Part shown: in pieces, positions 16,796-25,997 of the stretch
Numbering within the stretch: the stretch's first letter is position 1
Layout: the number at the start of each line of letters is the position of its first letter
NCBI GenBank assembly: GCA_043747875.1
Contig: JAYTOI010000062.1
Span: 7,246 to 71,245, forward strand
Length of the DNA stretch: 64,000 nucleotides
Reading direction: 5' to 3'
From: CADEED01 sp043747875
Lineage (GTDB): Bacteria > Pseudomonadota > Gammaproteobacteria > Steroidobacterales > Steroidobacteraceae
Made by a program: the position numbers and the translations under genes
Notes under the pieces: generated by a model
Databases searched by the model: none
The model's input: the letters and a program-made list of their open reading frames with translations, nothing else
What the model was told of the DNA's origin: nothing

Positions 16796-17182
16796 TTACG
16801 ACGCGCAGCGAAACGCGTATTCGATCCCCAATTCCTTGGGCACCGGCACGTGCGCGTCAATTATGCAATCCGCGTGCCCGCGCACCTTCAGTATCTGCAG
16901 TGCGGCATCGCGATAGACCGGTTCGATCGCCGGAAGCATGGCCGACCACTGCGTCTCGCGCCCGCTCAGCGCGATTCCCAATCGCTTCGATGAGGACGGC
17001 GTCACGTACAGCTTGCCGGGGTGCTGCGCGTCCTCGAAGCCATTGAGCTGCGTGATCTGGAGTTGGGGAAACGCGGCGGGCACGACCGTGGGTTTGTTCA
17101 CGACGTACTTCGCGGCGGCCATGTTCTGCGCACAGCCGGCCACGGCTGCGACGACGATGAGAACGAGGAGAGGGCGGGACAT
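16796..17182 (-). CDS. Small lipoprotein of unknown function
   Basis: 128 residues with a classical lipoprotein signal: LLVLIVVAAVAGC gives a lipobox VAGC with Cys at about residue 17. The mature part (~110 residues) has two further Cys residues near the C-terminus (HADCIID and FRCAS) that could form a disulfide. No known domain was recognised. It stands alone between the FecR/DUF6600 gene and rarD on the same strand, with gaps of ~130 and ~65 bp, so separate promoters are possible. Confidence 0.7.
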   Translation of the reverse strand: MSRPLLVLIVVAAVAGCAQNMAAAKYVVNKPTVVPAAFPQLQITQLNGFEDAQHPGKLYVTPSSSKRLGIALSGRETQWSAMLPAIEPVYRDAALQILKVRGHADCIIDAHVPVPKELGIEYAFRCAS

Positions 17183-17246
17183 GCGCGGAGTCTATGCACG
17201 ATCTGCCGCGGCTGGCTCCTGTAAAATCTTGCAGGTGCATGGTTGT

Positions 17247-18185
17247 CTATCTAGTTCCTGGACGGCCGCGCCGCAGGACGCGCGCCTGCCGCAATCCATG
17301 CCCCGCGTAGATCAACAGCCCGATCCAGATCAGCACGAACCCGGTCGCGCGCGCGGCGGGGAAGGGCTCCTTGAACACGACCAGTCCGCACATCAACTGC
17401 AGGCTGGGCGCGATGAACTGCAGCACGCCCATCGTCGACAACTGGATGCGCCGCGCGCCGTATGCGAACAGGACCAGCGGAATCGAGGTGACGACACCAC
17501 TCAACAGCAGCAGCGCGGTCACGCTGCCGCTCGAGTGGCCCAGCACTCCGGCTGCCTGCGCTTCGGACCAGACCAGATATCCGACGGCGAACGGCACCAA
17601 CAAGATGGTCTCGACGGCCAGGCCCGGCAGTGCGTCGATCTTCACCGTCTTGCGGATCAATCCGTACAGCGCGAACGACGAACCGACCATCAGCGCGATC
17701 CACGGCGCCCGCCCCGTCATGAACGTGAGATACGCCACGCCGGCGGCCGCGAATGCGGCGGCTATCCACTGCGTTCGATCGAGGCGCTCCGACAGCACGA
17801 AGATGCCTAACATGATGTTGAGCAACGGGCCCATGAAGTAGGCCAGGCTGACTTCGAGCACGTGGCCATGGTTCACCGCCCAGGCGAACCCCAGCCAGTT
17901 GACCGCGATGAAAAACGCGCTGGCCGCGAGCCGGATCAGGACGCCTGGGCGGGTCGCCGCCTCCCACAACTTGCCCAGCTCTCCATTGCAGGCAAGCCAG
18001 CCGAGCACGAACAAACAGGACCAGGCAACGCGATGCGCGGTGATCTGCATCGCCGACACGCTGGCGAGGCCTATTAAATAGAGTGGAAAGAACCCCCAGA
18101 TGACGAACGCGGCGATTGCCGACGTGAGTCCGCGCCCGTGCGTGGTTCCGCCGGACTGGGTGGTGGATGTGGTAGCTGTTGCCAT
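17247..18185 (-). CDS. rarD: RarD/EamA-family permease
   Basis: 312 residues from the ATG at 18185; a longer frame upstream is antisense to gpx and rejected. Ten hydrophobic segments fit the duplicated EamA fold of the drug/metabolite transporter superfamily. RarD-type features are the N-terminal AAFVIWGFFPLYLIGLASVSA, then ITAHRVAWS, and AVNWLGFAWAVNHGHVLEVS in the third to fourth helices. These inner-membrane proteins export small metabolites; the substrate is unknown (RarD is loosely linked to chloramphenicol sensitivity). The stop codon lies within a TAGATAG motif that recurs in this window. It is transcribed divergently from the glutathione peroxidase gene. Confidence 0.88.
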   Translation of the reverse strand: MATATTSTTQSGGTTHGRGLTSAIAAFVIWGFFPLYLIGLASVSAMQITAHRVAWSCLFVLGWLACNGELGKLWEAATRPGVLIRLAASAFFIAVNWLGFAWAVNHGHVLEVSLAYFMGPLLNIMLGIFVLSERLDRTQWIAAAFAAAGVAYLTFMTGRAPWIALMVGSSFALYGLIRKTVKIDALPGLAVETILLVPFAVGYLVWSEAQAAGVLGHSSGSVTALLLLSGVVTSIPLVLFAYGARRIQLSTMGVLQFIAPSLQLMCGLVVFKEPFPAARATGFVLIWIGLLIYAGHGLRQARVLRRGRPGTR

Positions 18186-18311
18186 GCGTGGGACGCATTG
18201 TGCAGGAGGCCCGACCCGCATTGCGCCTTCTGAGGTCGCTGCCACGAGAGGGATGCGAAGGCCGGTCCTGGTATCGAAGTGCCGCGGGCCGGTTTCGTTT
18301 ATCGTGCGTCC

Positions 18312-18791
18312 ATGAAAACCTTCTTCGACATCCCCGTCCGAGGCATCGCCGGCGCGCCGGACCTGCTCGGCCCGCTGCGCGGCAAAGTGGTGCTTGCGGT
18401 GAACGTGGCCAGCCGCTGCGGCCTCACTCCGCAATACAGCGGCCTCGAGGAATTGCACGACGAACTCAAGGGCGAGAACTTCGCCGTGGTCGGCTTTCCC
18501 TGCAACCAGTTCGGCGCGCAGGAACCGGGCACCGGGCAGCAGATCGCGCAGTTCTGCAGCGCCACTTATGGCGTCACTTTCCCGATGAGCGAGAAGCTGG
18601 ACGTGAACGGCGCGCAGCGGCATGCGCTGTATGGCTACCTGACCTCTGCGGACACCGGCGTCGCGGGCGACATCGAATGGAATTTCGAGAAATTCCTGAT
18701 CGGCCGCGATGGCAAAGTCCTCAAGCGCTATTCGCCGTCGACACCGCCGCGCGACGCGGGGCTCATGCAGGACATCGCGGCCGCCCTCTAG
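18312..18791 (+). CDS. Glutathione peroxidase (Cys-type)
   Basis: 159 residues, normal for bacterial GPx. The catalytic motif NVASRCGLTPQY places the peroxidatic Cys at residue 36. The other tetrad members are visible: Gln70 in FGAQEP, and Trp123 with Asn124 in EWNFEKFL. Cys64 (GFPCNQF) and Cys82 are present; one may act as resolving Cys, making it thioredoxin-dependent like most bacterial GPx. It reduces hydrogen peroxide and lipid peroxides. It is a cytoplasmic enzyme with no signal peptide, and its gene is divergent from rarD. Confidence 0.93.
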   Translation: MKTFFDIPVRGIAGAPDLLGPLRGKVVLAVNVASRCGLTPQYSGLEELHDELKGENFAVVGFPCNQFGAQEPGTGQQIAQFCSATYGVTFPMSEKLDVNGAQRHALYGYLTSADTGVAGDIEWNFEKFLIGRDGKVLKRYSPSTPPRDAGLMQDIAAAL

Positions 18792-18804
18792 CCGTTCGCA
18801 AGCG

Positions 18805-20930
18805 TCAGCTCGACTCGAACCGGTAGCTGAACTTGACCAGTAACTGCTCGTCGTCGCGCAGGCTGAAGCTGTCGCGCAGGCGTCCGCCGACATCGCCGGA
18901 CGACGCTTCCCGCTCGAAGCCCCCGCGGCCGTACACCACGTATAGATAGGAGAGGGGCCCGAACTCGAAACGGTAGCGCAACTGCACGCCGAGATTGCGC
19001 ACACTGAAGTCGTCGACGGGCTCGCCCGTCTCCTGCGCATGGCCGCCGACGACGCGATACGCCTGCTTGAGGGCGCCGTTCACCGCGACCGCCTGTAGTT
19101 TGAGGCGCAGCTCGTGGCGGTTGGCGACGTTCCAGGCGAAGCCCGCATTGAAATCGAGCTCGCGCCCGTCGAAGGTGCCGATGAGATTCTCGCGCTGCCA
19201 CACCAGCCAGTCCGGCGTGCGGCTCACGAATACGCCGGCGTACAGGTTGAACGAGTCGCTGACGAAGTAGCGCGGCTCGACGCTTGCGCTGTAGCCGATC
19301 TCGTCGTTGCCCGCGAGGCCGCCGCTGTAAGCCTCGAGCTCGACGTGGTGGCCCCAGTTGCCCTGGCGCGGCCGGTCGAGCTCGAAGTAGCCGTTGAAGT
19401 TCGGCGGTCGCCAGAGCACGCCGTTACCGCGCGTCAGCAGGTCGTTGTAGCCCGCGCTGAATACATTGATCTGCGCATACTCGTAGCTGCCATTGCGCAG
19501 CCGGCTCTCACGGCTCAGGCGGAACTGATGGCTGGAGAGCTGGCCATGATCGTTGTAGTTGGTGGTGACGCGCGCGCGCCAGGCCTTGGAGGCGTAGCGC
19601 GACCCGGCCGGCAACTCGGTGAAGCGGCGATTCACCTGCCAGTGTAGATAGTTCGTGCTGTTGCGCGACAGATAGCCCGCGTCGTTCATCTCGAGCTCGT
19701 TGCCGAAGTGCATGGCGATCACCTGCTGGCGCCAGCCGTGGTCCATCTCGTAGTCGGCCCACAGCGTCGCGCCAGTATCGCGCACGTGTTCGCCGGCCAT
19801 ATCCGCTGCGGATCGGGAGATGTCGCTGCCGATGAATCGCGTGCGCACGTTCCAGCGCGGCGTCGGCCGCCAGTTGTGGTCGATGCCCACCACGGTGGCC
19901 GTGCGATCTAAGAACGGGCGCTCCACGTACGTTGCGAGCAGGCCGAGGTTCTGCTTGCTGAAGTCGCGGACCACCCGCGCGGCGGCGAAGGTGCGGCCGG
20001 CCGAGTCCGCCTCGTCCGCGCCGAACAACCCGAACTTCGTGTTGCCCAGGCTGCCGTTCAATTTCAACGCCGCGACGATGTCGCCGAGGCCCTGGCCGTC
20101 GTCCGCCGGACCGCCGACGCGGCGTGTGTAGAGGATCTGGCTGAAATCCGAGGGCGTCGTGAACTCGAACAGTCCCTGGTTCTCGGTGAAGAACGGCCGC
20201 TTGTCGGTGAAGAAGGTCTCGGTGGCGTCGAAGTTCACCACGAGGTCGTCGCTCTCCACCTGGCCGAAATCGGGATTCACCGTCGCGGTGAGCTGGAGCT
20301 GGCCGTTCGGTTTCCAGAACACGTCGACGCCGGCCTCCGCGTCTTGCGCGTTGCCCACGTTGTCGTACAGCCCCGAGACGTACGGCGTGATCGCCAGCAG
20401 TGCCTGAATGTAGTTAGTCACGGAGACCGGCGCGAAGTCGGACAGGAACCGCGGCCGCTCGAAGCTGGCGAGCGGCCACGCGGCGCGCTCGCCCGTCGTG
20501 CCCACGACCCGGTCCAGATAGATGCCGACGGTGCGCTCCCGGTCGGCGCCGCGCATCGACGCGATGTGCCACGGGATGAGGATCTCGGCCGTCCAGCTTT
20601 CGGCATCGCCGCCCACCGCGTGCTTCCAGTTGCCATCCCAGTCCGAGTTGAAGTTGTTCTCGTTGGTGATGATGCCGTCGTAGATGCCGTCGGTGGAGCT
20701 CACGGTGAAGTCATAGCCCGTGCGGTGATCGCCGTCGAAGTGCAGGTGCTGCTGGCGCGGCCCGAGGACTTCGCCGGCCTCAACGAGGCGTACGCGAAGT
20801 TTTCCCCCGTCGCTCCACCGGTGCGTTCGGTGGCGAGACTCGGGCCTGACCTCGGCGCGATCCTGGTGTCGATCAGGATGACGGCGGTGATCGCTTCGCT
20901 GAGCTGAATGGGTACGGCATCGAGACGCCA
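18805..20930 (-). pseudogene. DUF5916/CBM9-like outer-membrane protein, 5' end degraded
   Basis: About 690 codons remain of a carbohydrate-binding-family-9-like plus DUF5916 outer-membrane protein, normally ~750-850 residues with a signal peptide. Intact parts are the end of the CBM9-like sandwich (GDHRTGYDFTVSSTDGIYDG, then SWTAEILIPWHI) and a long beta-barrel region (VNPDFGQVESDDLVVNF, FFTDKRPFFTENQGLFEF) ending FSYRFESS. Upstream of about 20720 the homology breaks into different frames (DAVPIQLSEAI in one, GGKLRVRLVEAG in another). The strand that should precede the GDHRTGYDF segment is missing, and no signal peptide or good start is found. Frameshifts plus a deletion best explain this. 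A sequencing error alone is less likely because residues are also missing. Confidence 0.65.
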
Positions 20931-21136
20931 CTGAGTAGATAGTGAAGACAGCGGGTGCCAGGCGTACTGCCGCGTAGTTCGCCGGTGTCCGCAGCAATTT
21001 AACCTTTGGTTTCCGGCGCCGTCTTCCAGGCGATGGAGATGACTCCTGACGCTTGCCGCAGCGCTGTCCGACATTTCGTGCCCGGCGAGACGCGCATGGT
21101 TGGGTACCTCGACAGCACCTTGCCGGAGCGCGCGCG

Positions 21137-21550
21137 ATGAAAGTCAAAGAGATCATGACCAGGCTCGTCACCGTGCTGCCGCCCGATGCGAGGCTTTCGG
21201 AAGTCGCACTCACCATGCGCGACCAGGATATTGGCGCGATTCCGATCGCGGACCACGACCGGCTGGTGGGCATGGTGACGGATCGCGACCTGGTGGTGCG
21301 CGCGGTCGCCGACGGCGTCGATACGCGCAATCTCACCGCGCGCGATGTGATGTCGCGCGGCGTGTGCTACTGCTTCGAGGACCAGAGCGTCGCCGAGGTG
21401 CTCCACAAGATGGGGGGCAGTCAGGTGCGCCGGCTGCCGGTACTCGACGCGCGGCGCAAGCTCGTCGGCGTCGTGTCGCTCGGCGATGTGAGCATGACGC
21501 GCGAGGCGAGGGCGGGCGAGGCGCTGCGGGAGATCTCGCGGCCGCACTGA
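21137..21550 (+). CDS. Two-CBS-domain protein
   Basis: 137 residues comprising two CBS motifs: residues ~1-60 (VKEIMTRLVTVLPPDARLSE, then LVGMVTDRDLVVRAV) and ~68-128 (TARDVMSRGVCYCFEDQSV, LVGVVSLGDVSMT). The pair forms a Bateman module, which typically binds adenosine nucleotides and regulates a partner; stand-alone forms are common stress-linked proteins. The ATG at 21137 is chosen over an upstream in-frame start because the CBS fold begins exactly there. It converges on the SBP-OmpA gene, with a REP-like hairpin between. Confidence 0.9.
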   Translation: MKVKEIMTRLVTVLPPDARLSEVALTMRDQDIGAIPIADHDRLVGMVTDRDLVVRAVADGVDTRNLTARDVMSRGVCYCFEDQSVAEVLHKMGGSQVRRLPVLDARRKLVGVVSLGDVSMTREARAGEALREISRPH

Positions 21551-21555
21551 GGAAC

Positions 21556-21634
21556 AAAGGGGACAGATCTGTTTATCGGCCCGGCGCCACGGCCCTGGTT
21601 CACGTCCAGCCCGGTAAACAGATCTGTCCCCTTT
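21556..21634. repeat. REP-like palindromic hairpin (GGGGACAGATCTG type), probable bidirectional terminator
   Basis: Arms at 21556-21579 and 21611-21634 are 24-bp inverted copies with one mismatch and share the core GGGGACAGATCTGTTTA. A GC-rich 31-bp spacer separates them. A T-run follows the right arm, so on the plus strand it resembles an intrinsic terminator for the CBS gene. Elements with this core are widespread in gammaproteobacterial genomes and resemble the REP hairpins mobilised by TnpA_REP (RAYT) transposases. A degenerate second copy is at 61308-61353. Confidence 0.75.
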
Positions 21635-21650
21635 TTCCTTTCCGCTTACG

Positions 21651-23363
21651 TCACTCGATCGTGAACCACTGCACTTCGACGCGCCGGTTCTGCGCACTAT
21701 CTCCACCCGACGGCTCTTCCCACCCGCGCCCAACTGCCTCGACGCGCGACTTGTCGATATCGGGAAATTTCGCGCGCAGCGCGTCGGCCACCGACATGGC
21801 ACGCTGGCGCGACAGCTCCATCGCCTTCATCGCCATGCTCTGCACGAGCTGGTCGCCGCCTTGCTGGCGGAATTCCGCGACGCGCGCGTTGTCGACGTGG
21901 CCGCGCAGCAGCACGGTGGAGCCGGGGCTCACCTGCAGGAAACGCTTGATGGTCTGCAGATATTCCTGATTCTGCGGCGCGTTCTTGTCGAGATTCGACG
22001 AGTTGGCCTCGAAGAAGAATCGAATGTCCTTGCTGAGCAGCGGATCGCCCTCGAGCGCCGCCTGCGTCGCCGTGCGGATCGGCGCGATCGCGATCTTCTG
22101 CTCGGCGAACGGGCTGCGCTTCGACAGCACATCCAGGTAGCTGGTTTCGACGAACCGCGACGGATCCGACGGATTCTTGATGACGCTGCCGTACGCGAGC
22201 ACCGAGGACTGGAAGATGCCGCCGAAGGAGCCGGCGGAGTCGATGGTGCCCGCGAAGAAGGCGCGGTTCTCGGGCAGGTTCGACAGGTGCACGTGCGCGA
22301 GCTCGTCGCGCGCTTCCTCTTCGGTCCACTTGAACGCTTTGGCGACGACGGAAATATTTGCGGCCTGATCGTTGCGCAGCCGCCGGTTGCCCTCGAGAAT
22401 CCCGTGTACGAGGCCCTGCACCATCTTCGGATTCGCGTTGGCGAAGCCCTTGTTCACGGCCAGCACGTCGGCGACCACCAGCAAGTTGCGGTTCGACACC
22501 AGCACTTTCGCGGCGCCGTTCGAGGCTTCGACCACTTCGTCGGTCTTCGGCGTCCATCCCACGCAGCCGTTCAGACGCGCATTGCCGCGTGCCAGCTCGT
22601 GTTGATAGGCGTCGCAGGCCACGAACGCGTCCTCGTAGAACACCAGGCCCAGCGAGCCGGCCGCCGGTTTGGAGTCGAGATCGCGCAGTACGGTCACGGG
22701 CACGCCCGCCTCCTGCGCCAGATAGCGGATGAAGAATTCGCTCTCGTTGAACTGCGACGCGGCCAGCGTCTTGCCCTTGAGCGCGTTCACCGACACGATG
22801 CCCTTGTCGACGACGACCATGTCCGCACCGCGCGAATACCCGAGCTGGATCGGCACGATGGCGTCGAACTGCCGGCCGAGCACGGCGAGCGCGTCGGTGG
22901 TGGTGGCGGTGGCCGCGAGGCGGCCGTTGTTGAGCGGGCTCCAGGTCTCGCTCTCGCTCATCGAGATCTGCACCTTGAAGCCGTACTCCTTCGCGAAGAA
23001 GGAGTCGTTGTTGGGTTCGAGTCCACCGTTCGCGACTATCAGGCCGCCGTATCCCGCGTATTCGCTGATGTCGATGCGCAGGACGTTGTCCTTCGGCACA
23101 TACGTGTTCGCGGCTTCGAGCGTCGGCGTGCCGGTCACCGGCTCGATGGGTGTGGGCGCATCGCCCGCGGGGGCCGGCGGCGCGTCAGGCTCGTCGCCAG
23201 CCGCGGGTTGCTGCGCGGAGGTAGTTTGCCCCGGCCCGGACGGCGGTGCGGTTGACGCGCTTTTCTTCCCGAGCCATAGCCACAGTCCCAGCCCGACGAT
23301 GCCCACTAACAAGAGCAGCGTGATGATGTTGCCGGCGGCGGAGCCGCGTTGACGAACGACCAT
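21651..23363 (-). CDS. Membrane-anchored periplasmic substrate-binding protein fused to OmpA domain
   Basis: About 570 residues from the ATG at 23363, which has GAGGAGAG upstream. One N-terminal transmembrane helix (IITLLLLVGIVGLGLWLWLG) is followed by a Pro/Ala-rich linker. A periplasmic binding-protein module of the NMT1/SBP_bac type fills ~95-430 (LKGKTLAASQFNESEFFIRY, VSNRNLLVVADVLAVNKGF). An OmpA-like peptidoglycan-binding domain occupies ~440-568 (FFFEANSSNLDKNAP, SRQRAMSVADALRAKFP, QNRRVEVQW). It is fixed in the inner membrane with its periplasmic part gripping the cell wall. It is the last gene of the PspA/AAA operon, 26 bp after the coiled-coil gene. A sensor or tether role for the PspA machinery is inferred. 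Confidence 0.9.
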   Translation of the reverse strand: MVVRQRGSAAGNIITLLLLVGIVGLGLWLWLGKKSASTAPPSGPGQTTSAQQPAAGDEPDAPPAPAGDAPTPIEPVTGTPTLEAANTYVPKDNVLRIDISEYAGYGGLIVANGGLEPNNDSFFAKEYGFKVQISMSESETWSPLNNGRLAATATTTDALAVLGRQFDAIVPIQLGYSRGADMVVVDKGIVSVNALKGKTLAASQFNESEFFIRYLAQEAGVPVTVLRDLDSKPAAGSLGLVFYEDAFVACDAYQHELARGNARLNGCVGWTPKTDEVVEASNGAAKVLVSNRNLLVVADVLAVNKGFANANPKMVQGLVHGILEGNRRLRNDQAANISVVAKAFKWTEEEARDELAHVHLSNLPENRAFFAGTIDSAGSFGGIFQSSVLAYGSVIKNPSDPSRFVETSYLDVLSKRSPFAEQKIAIAPIRTATQAALEGDPLLSKDIRFFFEANSSNLDKNAPQNQEYLQTIKRFLQVSPGSTVLLRGHVDNARVAEFRQQGGDQLVQSMAMKAMELSRQRAMSVADALRAKFPDIDKSRVEAVGRGWEEPSGGDSAQNRRVEVQWFTIE

Positions 23364-23389
23364 TGTGTCTCTCCTCGACTTGGTAACAC

Positions 23390-24259
23390 TCACTCCGAAA
23401 CCTTCTGCGCGCGCTTGCCCGAGCCGCGCTTCACCGTCAGCATGTCCGCCGGCGCCGGTTCATCGTTGACCAGCCCCCCGAACAGCTCGCTTTGATCCTT
23501 GAGCCAGCGGTTGGCCTCGTTGAGCGAAGCCGACAGGGCGTCGAGCGAGGAACCGATGCTGTTCTCGTCGCTGACCAGCAGCGCCTGCTCGCGCACCAGC
23601 GACACCTGTTGGCGCAGGCGGCCGAGCTCGGCATCCACGAGTTCGAGGCGGCGCTCGGCATCCTTGTGCGCGGCACGACGTGACTTGATGACCTCGAGCT
23701 GCTGCTCGAGGCTGCGACGCAGCTCGTCGTCGGCATCGCTCTCGGCGATGCGCGCGCGGCAACGCGTTTCCTGCTCGTCGAGGCTGCTGCGCTCGCGGTC
23801 GGCCACTGCGATGACTTCGAGGAACGAGCCGCGCGCGCTCAGTAGTTTGAGGTGCAGCCAGGCCATCTGGCGCACGTCGCCGATCTGCGATTGCGTGGCC
23901 CGCGAGCGCTGCAGCAGCCCGACGATCTCCGCTGCTTCGCGCTCGATGTCGTACTGGTGCGACTGGGACGTGGAATCGAGGCTCGCGAGCATGTGTTCGT
24001 AGCGCGCGTTGCCGTCGCCGTCGCCGAATCCGGCTTCCGCGTCGATGAACTTCCGGAAGCGCTCGTTGCGCGACAGCCACCACAGGTACAGGCCCTCGAT
24101 GCCCACGCCCACCAGCCACAGGCCGGGGTTCACCAGCGCACCTAACAACCCGAACGCCCCGATGCCGAACCAGTTGGGCGGGATCGGCATGCCGAACGGC
24201 TTCGCGTTGAACGCGGCGGCGAGATAGGAGGGGCGCCCGCCATCGGAACCAGCATTCAT
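23390..24259 (-). CDS. Membrane-anchored coiled-coil protein in the PspA/AAA operon
   Basis: About 289 residues. The N-terminal ~30 residues are soluble, then two close hydrophobic segments (WFGIGAFGLLGALVNPGLWL and VGIEGLYLWWL) form a membrane hairpin around residues 25-62. The rest is helical and charged, with predicted coiled coil at ~150-240 (EQQLEVIKSRRAAHKDAERR, LVDAELGRLRQQVSLVREQA). No named family was recognised. An alternative GTG start at 24268 overlaps the AAA stop (GTGA). It lies between the AAA ATPase and the SBP-OmpA gene, so it may be a membrane adaptor linking the ATPase/PspA to the periplasmic protein (inference). Confidence 0.8.
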   Translation of the reverse strand: MNAGSDGGRPSYLAAAFNAKPFGMPIPPNWFGIGAFGLLGALVNPGLWLVGVGIEGLYLWWLSRNERFRKFIDAEAGFGDGDGNARYEHMLASLDSTSQSHQYDIEREAAEIVGLLQRSRATQSQIGDVRQMAWLHLKLLSARGSFLEVIAVADRERSSLDEQETRCRARIAESDADDELRRSLEQQLEVIKSRRAAHKDAERRLELVDAELGRLRQQVSLVREQALLVSDENSIGSSLDALSASLNEANRWLKDQSELFGGLVNDEPAPADMLTVKRGSGKRAQKVSE

Positions 24260-24264
24260 CGCGT

Positions 24265-25953
24265 TCACCGCGCCGCGCCTTCTTGACCGACCGCCATCGC
24301 GCGGAATGCCGGCGGCACGAAGCCCAGGTCCGTGGCCTCGCGGATCGCGATGCGCATCTGGAATTCGAGCACGTCGGCGGGCACCGGGTTCTGGTAGCCG
24401 ACCAGGCTGGCATCGAGCGCCGCGCCTCCCGGCACGTTCTGTGTCTTGGAATGGCGATACGCCTTGACCACCAGCGCTTCGGCGGCGCCGGGCGTCAGCA
24501 GGATCGGCATGCGCGGCTCGAGCTTTGCGAGGTCCGCAGGCTCGAGCGCGAGTCCGTAGCGTTTCGCCAGCGCGCCGATGAGCTGCGCGCTCTCTGCCGG
24601 CGTGCTGGTCGGCAGCAGCGGCACCTTCACGTCGACGCGCCCCGGGCGTTTCAGATCGACCTCGATGAGGTCGGGACGCGAGGAGGCGAGCAGCCACAAC
24701 ACGCGGCCGCGGTTGCCGCTGTCCGACATCTCCTGCGCGATCATCGAGTAGATGCGGCCCGACAAGCCGCTGTCGCTGCCGCCGGATTCGCGCTTGCCGA
24801 GCGTCTGGTCCGCCTCGTCGATGAACACCATGCAGCGCCCGAGTGCGCGGATCAGTCGGAAAATCTTCTCGAGGTTACCCTCGGAGGAGCCCACCCAGCG
24901 ATCGCGGAAATTCTTGAGCTTCACGACCGGCACGCCGGCCTCGCCCGCGAGACACTCGACCAGGAACGTCTTGCCCGTGCCGACCGGTCCGCAGAGTAGA
25001 TAGCCCATCGGCAGCGCCTTCAGATCGCCGGCGCGCCACAGCTGGATGTCCTGACGCAGCCAGGTCTTCAGCGCTTCCTGCCCGTGGTAGTCGGCCAGCG
25101 TGCGCCGGGGTTCGATGAACTCGACCAGCCCGGCCGAGTCACGCTCGACGATCTCCTTCTTGAGACGCGCGAGATCGGCGGTCCCCAGGGGGGTTTTCTG
25201 GTGGTGACGTACCTTGAGCAGATTCTCGAGGCTGGTCACCGTGACGCCGGCCAGCGCGCCGGCCAGCTCGGAAGTTTGATAGGTGGGCGGGAAGGCTTCC
25301 TTCAACGGCTTCGACATCAGCGCCAGCGCCACATCGAGCGCTGCGGTGTCGGGCAGCGGTACGCGCACGCGCGTGGTGTGCGCGGAACTGCCGATCAGCG
25401 GCTCGACGTCGTTGAGATTGTCGGCGATCAGCAGGCTGGTGAACGCGAGCTCGGTGAATGGCGACTCGCTGGCCCAGTCGCGCAGCAGGCTGGTGACGCT
25501 GCCGTGCTCGAAGCCCGAGCCGTCGGCGGGGATGATGTGATCGACGCCGCGCAGGATCACCGAGACGTTCGGAATCTTTTCCTTCGTCAGCGTGCGCAGG
25601 TTGCCGAGGTAGCGCAGGTATCGGCCGATCCACTGCACGGACTGCAGCGGCTCGCGCATGCGGCTCTTGAGGTCCGCGCCCTGCCATTTCTCGACGTGCG
25701 TGCCGCCGCGCTCGATGGCGAGGCCGTTGCCGAGGTCGTACGTCAGCACGACGTCGAAATCCTTCAGCAGCGTCTGCTCGAGGTAGTCGGCGAGGTTGAC
25801 GAACGTCGCGCCGGAGGCGCGCGCATCGGAAGAGCTGCCCACGACCAGCTTGTCGTGCACGTTGCCGAACAGGATGAACTGGTTGGACGCGCCGCTCTCG
25901 TAGGCGAGCGCGAGATCGGCGGCCCAGGCGGGCGCGTTGGTCGGGGCGGGCAC
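24265..25953 (-). CDS. AAA+ ATPase, Vps4/FtsH-like core, in the PspA operon
   Basis: 562 residues from a GTG start at 25953. The N-terminal ~290 residues contain a degenerate ATPase-like region (LSPF-type helices, VSVILRGVDHIIPADG) without Walker A. The C-terminal AAA module has Walker A GPVGTGKTFLVE (~residue 326), pore-loop-like FRDRWVGSSEGN, Walker B MVFIDEADQTLG (~373), and the second region of homology RPDLIEVDLKRPGR with arginine fingers. Such classic AAA proteins remodel or disassemble protein polymers. Adjacency to PspA (a bacterial ESCRT-III relative) makes it a functional analogue candidate for Vps4; that is inference. It follows pspA by 44 bp. Confidence 0.9.
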   Translation of the reverse strand: MPAPTNAPAWAADLALAYESGASNQFILFGNVHDKLVVGSSSDARASGATFVNLADYLEQTLLKDFDVVLTYDLGNGLAIERGGTHVEKWQGADLKSRMREPLQSVQWIGRYLRYLGNLRTLTKEKIPNVSVILRGVDHIIPADGSGFEHGSVTSLLRDWASESPFTELAFTSLLIADNLNDVEPLIGSSAHTTRVRVPLPDTAALDVALALMSKPLKEAFPPTYQTSELAGALAGVTVTSLENLLKVRHHQKTPLGTADLARLKKEIVERDSAGLVEFIEPRRTLADYHGQEALKTWLRQDIQLWRAGDLKALPMGYLLCGPVGTGKTFLVECLAGEAGVPVVKLKNFRDRWVGSSEGNLEKIFRLIRALGRCMVFIDEADQTLGKRESGGSDSGLSGRIYSMIAQEMSDSGNRGRVLWLLASSRPDLIEVDLKRPGRVDVKVPLLPTSTPAESAQLIGALAKRYGLALEPADLAKLEPRMPILLTPGAAEALVVKAYRHSKTQNVPGGAALDASLVGYQNPVPADVLEFQMRIAIREATDLGFVPPAFRAMAVGQEGAAR

Positions 25954-25997
25954 TGGCGCCTGTCCCTAACTACTTTCCCGGCCAACTATCCTGGCGC

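Noticed and set aside
18186..19040. An N-terminal extension of the rarD frame giving 597 residues
   Set aside because: It runs antisense through the glutathione peroxidase gene; the ATG at 18185 starts the EamA fold at the right place.
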